Below, piece by piece: positions 1 to 5,579 of a stretch of 5,579 nucleotides of DNA (its first letter is position 1; every line of letters begins with the position of its first letter). The position numbers and the translations under genes were made by a program. The stretch spans positions 1 to 5,579 of the forward strand of contig JBLIOL010000342.1 of the NCBI GenBank assembly GCA_047639615.1. The letters run 5' to 3'. Under the pieces are notes generated by a model that saw only the letters and a program-made list of their open reading frames with translations, searched no databases and was not told where the DNA came from. This stretch comes from CAYWNK01 sp047639615 (GTDB lineage: Bacteria > Planctomycetota > UBA1135 > GCA-002686595).

Positions 1-3
1 TGG

Positions 4-2742
4 ATGAGCCGGGCGGTGACGCGCGGTGGTGGCGAGTTCGGCCGTGGCGTGAGCGATCGGGCTGGGGACGAGTTCCTCTACGACCTGGGCGACGCGGGCT
101 GGGGCTACGTGCGCATTTTGGGCTTTGAAGAGGGCACGGCGCGGCTCGAGATCGCGCCGGGGATCGTGGGGCGCAATCAACTCAGGCGTGATCCCGCGCG
201 GCTGCATGTGCAGGCCGTGGGCGGAGGGCATCAGCTCGAGTGGGCCGCTGAAAAAGGCGCTCAGTACTGGGTGCGGCGGCGCGTGGTGGGCGACGGCGCT
301 GAGGAGGAGGTGGCGCGCGTCAACGGCGGCCGTTGGATCGACGTGAACGCGCCGGAGGGTGTGCTGGTGGAATACCGGGTCGCGCGAGTGAGCGGCAGCG
401 GCTGGGGTGCGCGTGCACGCAGTGTGCAGCAAGCGCAGCTGGGGGAGTGGCCCTTGGAGTTGCGCGTGGGACAACGCATCGATCTTTTGACCGGTGCGGA
501 GGGCGTGCCGAGTGCGCAGGTGGAAGTGACCCATGCTTCGCCGCCGAGTGTGACTCTGCGTGTGGTGGGCGAGGCTTTGCTGACGCCCATCAACAGCTAC
601 TCCGGCGCTGCCAAGTGGGAGTTGCCTGACTTGGGCAATGACATCTACACCAAAAAACTGCGCAGCCTGAACGAGAAGGGCGAGCTGGGTTTCTACTTGC
701 CCGGACCTGGGATCTATGGACGGCTGCGCGTGACCTCGAGTGAGCCTGGCAGCATGAGCTTACTGCGCCAGGTGGATTGGTCAGGGCGGCGCATGCTGCC
801 GCGGCCGCCGGTGATGCAGAGTGGGCGGCCGCGCTGGACTGGGACGGAGCTGCGCTTGCAGGTGACGCCGCCTGCGCCGACGAGCGTGCCCCATCCCGAA
901 CATCTCTCGGTGGTGGTCGAGCGCGAAGTGGAATACTTGACCGGTAGCTGGGAAGAGCTCGCTGTCTTCCCGGCCGATGAACGTGAACTGGTGCTGGACC
1001 TGGATCCGGCCACGGGCACCTTGCTGCGCCTGCGCTTGCGTCATCGCTACGCTTGGGGAACGGGCTCCCACGCGGGTGAACCCGTGTCGTGCCTGCTTGT
1101 GGATGAGCACAACCCCCAGGATTTGAACGCAGCCTTGGACCGCGCCATGGGCGACCTGGGCCATCCGCTATTTGCGCGCAGACGCGAGGCGCGCGGCGTT
1201 CTTTCGCTCTTGGGATCGGCCGCTTGGCCGCGACTACAGGCTGCACTCTCGGGCGATCAGGCCGAGGTGGTGGCTTCCGCGCGCGAGCTACTCCTAGATG
1301 CGGAGGGTGATTCGGGAGCGCACCTGGAGTTTGTACTGCGCGCGCGCGCGGCGGACCTGGGTGTTCGGAGCGATCCGCCCCCGGGACTCTTCTCCGAAGA
1401 CTTCGGCGAACGAGCCCACGCACTGCTCCTATTTTGGCCGCAGCCGGGGGGGACGGAATGGGTGCGTGTGATGGCTCTCGGCGATCCCGATGAGTCCGTG
1501 CGCGAGCTAGCCCAATTGCTGTCCGAAGCGCCGGTCTTGCCGCGCATGAGCACGGGCTTGCCCTATGTCTTGACGCCAAAGCTCGAGCGCAAGGCGCAGG
1601 CTGCTCGGGACTGGCGCGAGTATGCCTCCGAGCGCGGACCCGTGGGCTTGAGTCTCGACCTGCGCTCCGGGTACCCGCCCATGGACGCGCGCTCGAGCTT
1701 GGCCAGGCTGCGCTTAGCTTTCGATCTGAGCCCCGCCGACGAGCGCGGCTGGGAAGGACCGGGGGGCGGAGCGGAGCGCGCCGAGTTGGTCTTGCGCCTG
1801 GTGGATCGTTACTCGCTCAGCGGCGAGGAAGCTCTGCTGCGCGCGGCGGAGGTGCTCGTGTCCGGGCCGGCCGCCATGCTGGGTGCCGGGCGCGAGTTGC
1901 TCTACCTACGCCTGGGCGGGTCGCCGCCGGAGCTAGGCCGGCGCCGGCGTTTGGAAGTGGAGCGCGCGGACCTGGCGCTCTTGGAGGTGCGCATCGGCGC
2001 CTTGCTGGAAGCCGGCGAGAGCTACGTGGATCTGGTGCTACCCCCGGGCGACTATCACCGGGATGGCAGCGGCGACAACTGGTTGGACATTCGCGTGCCC
2101 GGCTTGCGCCTGATCGGCGGGCAGGGCGTTCACTTGGACGTGGGCCTGCGCGTGCAGGGCGCCCAGGATGTGGTGCTTGAAGGCCTAGCCGTGGGCAATG
2201 GCACGGGCTCGGCGCTGCTGGTGGTGGACGGTTCGGTGACCGCCGTGGACTGTGAGTTCGTGGGCAACCAATCCGTTGTCAGCCTGCAGAACTCGGAACT
2301 CGACCTGGACCGCTGCCGGGTTCTGACCCTGCCTGGGACCCAGGGGCTCTACAGCGTGCGCTTCAGCGCGGCCAGCAGCCTGCGCGCTCGGGCTACGCGG
2401 CTGGCGGCCGGCACCCTCTATCTGGGGGATGGTGGGCGCGCGAATCTCGACCGTTGCGTGTTGGAGTCAGGCGTGCGGGCCCTCGTGCAAGGCCAGCGCG
2501 ACGGTCAGTTGGTGGCCCGGGACTGCTTGCTACGGGGTGGCAATGTGGGCCTGTACGGGCTCGAACAGGGGCTTTTGGAGGGCGTGGTTCTGCGCGCTGC
2601 CCAGGATCCCTTCGGGCGCGGCAACGAGTGGGTGCGTTTCTGTGCCGAGCACACGCGCCATCACGGCACACCTAGCGCGCGCTCCTCCAGCGGCGATCCT
2701 CTGCTGGATTGCCCGGCGAGAGCCAGCCTCGGTCCGCGCTAG
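4..2742 (+). CDS. Large modular protein of unknown function: beta-sandwich and HEAT-like segments with a C-terminal parallel beta-helix (5' end possibly incomplete)
   Basis: I do not recognise a named family; the architecture is read from residue patterns only. Residues about 65-130 look like a fibronectin-III-like sandwich (W80, Y88-W89, W111, Y124-R125 in alternating strands). Residues about 145-245 form another strand-rich segment, and about 277-366 a second FN3-like one. Residues about 371-432 and 470-508 are helical with HEAT-like patterning (RRREA, LGSAAWPRL, VRELAQLL). Residues about 650-870 read as a right-handed parallel beta-helix, opening with the LPPGDY motif near 679-684, then short rungs such as DVVLEGLAV and LDRC. 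The tail (about 871-912) is Ser/Arg-rich. The gene ends with TAG at 2740-2742. The ATG at 4 is only the first in the window: the preceding codon TGG is in frame and open, no ribosome binding site can be seen, and a longer N-terminus with a signal peptide is possible. Beta-helix/FN3/HEAT mosaics are often exported or surface proteins, but no catalytic residues can be assigned. Coding status is well supported; function is unknown. Confidence 0.85.
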   Translation: MSRAVTRGGGEFGRGVSDRAGDEFLYDLGDAGWGYVRILGFEEGTARLEIAPGIVGRNQLRRDPARLHVQAVGGGHQLEWAAEKGAQYWVRRRVVGDGAEEEVARVNGGRWIDVNAPEGVLVEYRVARVSGSGWGARARSVQQAQLGEWPLELRVGQRIDLLTGAEGVPSAQVEVTHASPPSVTLRVVGEALLTPINSYSGAAKWELPDLGNDIYTKKLRSLNEKGELGFYLPGPGIYGRLRVTSSEPGSMSLLRQVDWSGRRMLPRPPVMQSGRPRWTGTELRLQVTPPAPTSVPHPEHLSVVVEREVEYLTGSWEELAVFPADERELVLDLDPATGTLLRLRLRHRYAWGTGSHAGEPVSCLLVDEHNPQDLNAALDRAMGDLGHPLFARRREARGVLSLLGSAAWPRLQAALSGDQAEVVASARELLLDAEGDSGAHLEFVLRARAADLGVRSDPPPGLFSEDFGERAHALLLFWPQPGGTEWVRVMALGDPDESVRELAQLLSEAPVLPRMSTGLPYVLTPKLERKAQAARDWREYASERGPVGLSLDLRSGYPPMDARSSLARLRLAFDLSPADERGWEGPGGGAERAELVLRLVDRYSLSGEEALLRAAEVLVSGPAAMLGAGRELLYLRLGGSPPELGRRRRLEVERADLALLEVRIGALLEAGESYVDLVLPPGDYHRDGSGDNWLDIRVPGLRLIGGQGVHLDVGLRVQGAQDVVLEGLAVGNGTGSALLVVDGSVTAVDCEFVGNQSVVSLQNSELDLDRCRVLTLPGTQGLYSVRFSAASSLRARATRLAAGTLYLGDGGRANLDRCVLESGVRALVQGQRDGQLVARDCLLRGGNVGLYGLEQGLLEGVVLRAAQDPFGRGNEWVRFCAEHTRHHGTPSARSSSGDPLLDCPARASLGPR
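650..700 (+). other. Junction inside the beta-sandwich segment of the unknown protein (residues about 216-233), no separate gene
   Basis: This stretch encodes the KKLRSLNEKGELGFYLPGPG segment, a charged turn leading into a strand ending at about residue 243. It is noted only because it marks the boundary between the second strand-rich segment and the linker before the second FN3-like segment. No independent feature is claimed here, and the boundary is approximate because it rests on hydropathy and glycine/proline placement alone. Confidence 0.2.
1337..1350. repeat. Short alternating CG tract inside the first gene
   Basis: A 14-base run of strictly alternating pyrimidine and purine, TG followed by six CG dinucleotides, encodes Leu-Arg-Ala-Arg-Ala around residues 445-449. 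Such tracts can adopt Z-DNA under supercoiling and are prone to slippage of two bases, which would shift the frame. In GC-rich coding DNA it may simply reflect Arg-Ala codons, so no function is claimed. Confidence 0.4.
1954..2613 (+). other. Region encoding the right-handed parallel beta-helix domain
   Basis: Residues about 651-870 of the first protein. After the PPGDY entry motif, short segments of hydrophobic/hydrophilic alternation recur roughly every 20-25 residues. Cysteines occupy a similar place in several of them: AVDC (C750), LDRC (C771), LDRC (C818) and ARDC (C841). This resembles the stacked rungs of pectate-lyase-like folds. That family includes polysaccharide lyases and also non-enzymatic surface proteins. 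No conserved catalytic Asp/Arg cluster is obvious, so an enzymatic role is not claimed. The fold call is pattern-based and a structure prediction would settle it. Confidence 0.6.
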
Positions 2743-2744
2743 CT

Positions 2745-2935
2745 CCAGAACCAAGCCCTGGTGTGGCGGGACAGAAATACACGGCCCTTCTCCGGCCCCA
2801 TTTCGGCGCTGGTTGCGTTGCGACTCCTTGGAGCAGCTACGGTTACGCCACCGTCGCAGCGCCTTGCCAGCGCCGTAATGGGGCTCGGAGAATGGCCGCC
2901 TAATCCTGATCCACCACACTAAGGGGCGCTTCTGG
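2745..2935. repeat. Long imperfect inverted repeat (about 191 bases, able to form one extended hairpin)
   Basis: The arms 2745-2824 and 2853-2935 are complementary almost without gaps around a 28-base loop (2825-2852). Paired blocks counted from the sequence: 2745-2750 with 2930-2935; 2759-2766 with 2914-2921 (one G-T); 2768-2770 with 2910-2912 (one G-T); 2772-2774 with 2906-2908; 2782-2786 with 2894-2898; 2788-2794 with 2886-2892; 2795-2802 with 2877-2884; 2804-2812 with 2867-2875; 2815-2824 with 2853-2862 (one G-T). Including isolated pairs this is about 62 Watson-Crick pairs plus 4 G-T pairs. The only gaps are a bulged T at 2885 and a small asymmetric internal loop (2813-2814 against 2863-2866). 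The repeat starts two bases after the first gene's stop and ends 93 bases before aconitase. There is no run of T after the stem, so it is not a classical intrinsic terminator. It may be an ERIC- or MITE-like palindromic repeat, or a structured UTR; which one is unknown. Confidence 0.85.
2827..2835 (+). repeat. Copy 1 of nine-base direct repeat CTTGGAGCA (hairpin loop)
   Basis: CTTGGAGCA in the loop of the long inverted repeat recurs exactly at 3016-3024, where it contains the Shine-Dalgarno sequence of aconitase. In the loop it is preceded by CTCC (2824-2827), which is complementary to GGAG. No start codon follows the loop copy at a suitable distance. The identity is seen directly; chance is a fair explanation for nine bases. 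Confidence 0.5.
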
Positions 2936-2963
2936 CCTGCACGCACGTTATCCTCGTCGCCCC
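2923..2963 (+). other. Short inverted repeat in the aconitase leader (GGGGCG / CGCCCC)
   Basis: GGGGCG at 2923-2928 is complementary to CGCCCC at 2958-2963 across a 29-base loop. The left arm lies inside the poorly paired outer part of the long inverted repeat, and the right arm shares two bases with the next inverted repeat (2962-2969). The three structures would therefore partly exclude one another. Six GC pairs can arise by chance in such GC-rich DNA, so this is weak on its own. Confidence 0.3.
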
Positions 2964-3014
2964 GATCCCGACCGCACCGTTGGAATCGCCGCGGGTGGCA
3001 CCCTGTGGGATCGG
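2962..3014 (+). promoter_or_regulatory. Inverted repeat just upstream of the aconitase ribosome binding site
   Basis: CCGATCCC at 2962-2969 is the exact reverse complement of GGGATCGG at 3007-3014, with a G-T pair possible at 2970/3006 and a 37-base loop. The right arm ends four bases before the GGAG at 3019-3022, so an RNA hairpin here could limit ribosome access. Alternatively the two arms could be DNA half-sites. The loop holds a shorter palindrome with an odd centre, GGGTGGCACCC at 2993-3003. The eight-base match is seen directly; a regulatory role is inference. Confidence 0.4.
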
Positions 3015-3015
3015 A

Positions 3016-3024
3016 CTTGGAGCA
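3016..3024 (+). repeat. Copy 2 of nine-base direct repeat CTTGGAGCA (spans the aconitase Shine-Dalgarno)
   Basis: This exact copy of the motif at 2827-2835 covers the GGAG used for aconitase translation. The match includes two bases beyond the purine core on the right and three on the left, more than a shared Shine-Dalgarno alone would require. Confidence 0.5.
3019..3022 (+). promoter_or_regulatory. Ribosome binding site of aconitase
   Basis: GGAG lies six bases before the first ATG at 3029 and nine before the second ATG at 3032. It decides the start in favour of this ATG pair. The only other in-frame candidate between the upstream stop (TAA at 2876-2878) and here is GTG at 3005, which has no comparable Shine-Dalgarno sequence and would add residues not expected in the family. 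Confidence 0.7.
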
Positions 3025-3028
3025 CGCC

Positions 3029-5579
<2,551 letters not shown>

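Larger units (their letters stand above)
2743..3028. other. Intergenic region, highly structured, no gene seen
   Basis: The 286 bases between the two genes contain no convincing small ORF, tRNA or other RNA gene. The left two thirds (2745-2935) form one long imperfect inverted repeat. The right third (2936-3028) is a GC-rich leader with a smaller inverted repeat and the ribosome binding site of aconitase. I see no strong sigma-70-type promoter. The best -10-like hexamer, TATCCT at 2949-2954, has no acceptable -35 partner, so the aconitase promoter is not located. Confidence 0.7.

Noticed and set aside
4..90. Signal peptide at the start of the first protein
   Set aside because: The first residues after ATG are charged and glycine-rich with no hydrophobic core; the true N-terminus may lie upstream of the window.
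590..1579. A 329-codon open frame on the - strand opposite the first gene
   Set aside because: The Arg/Pro/Ala-rich composition is typical of an antisense shadow, and the + strand frame has coherent domain-like patterning over the same bases.
2804..2890. Intrinsic terminator for the first gene
   Set aside because: The stem is strong but neither the inner stem nor the full palindrome is followed by a T run on either strand, and the loop is 28 bases long.
2429..2903. Small + strand ORFs (2429-2878 and 2709-2903) overlapping the end of the first gene and the inverted repeat
   Set aside because: They run in other frames through the beta-helix coding region and the palindrome, have no ribosome binding site and no recognisable protein pattern.
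2735..2945. Target-site duplication flanking the palindrome, as expected for a recent MITE
   Set aside because: The bases immediately outside the arms (CT on the left, CC on the right) and those beyond show no convincing direct repeat, so recent transposition is not supported.
2940..2960. Sigma-70-like promoter with TATCCT (2949-2954) as -10
   Set aside because: No reasonable -35 hexamer lies 16-18 bases upstream, and alternatives with TTGCG (2814 onwards) need unsuitable spacing and sit inside the palindrome.
2745..3028. Iron-responsive element controlling aconitase
   Set aside because: No CAGTG loop motif with a bulged C on a short stem is found in the leader or in the loop of the palindrome.

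Overview
This is a GC-rich bacterial window holding two large genes on the + strand. They are separated by a 286-base intergenic region that is almost entirely occupied by secondary structure. No RNA gene, CRISPR array, transposase or phage gene is visible. The organism cannot be named from this. High GC together with a large modular protein combining fibronectin-III-like, HEAT-like and parallel beta-helix segments would suit Planctomycetota or another phylum rich in such proteins (for example Myxococcota). This is an inference from architecture, not a match.

Layout. (1) Bases 4-2742 encode a protein of at least 912 residues with no recognised family assignment. It reads as beta-sandwich segments, then a HEAT-like helical segment, then a right-handed beta-helix. 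Its frame is open to the left edge, so the true start and any signal peptide may lie outside the window. (2) Bases 2743-3028 are intergenic. A long imperfect inverted repeat (arms 2745-2824 and 2853-2935, 28-base loop) starts two bases after the stop codon. A leader of about 93 bases follows, with a second inverted repeat ending just before the ribosome binding site of the next gene. (3) Bases 3029 to the right edge encode aconitate hydratase of the AcnA type. All three cluster cysteines and the usual active-site motifs are present. The gene is cut by the window edge after 850 codons, so only the extreme C-terminus is missing.

The two genes show no functional link: one looks like a structural or exported protein of accessory type, the other is a core TCA-cycle enzyme. 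They also differ in codon style, with G/T-ending codons frequent in the first and C-ending codons dominant in aconitase. The most notable item is the roughly 190-base inverted repeat between them. It could be a dispersed palindromic repeat (ERIC- or MITE-like), a structured 3' end of the first transcript, or a structured leader of the aconitase transcript.
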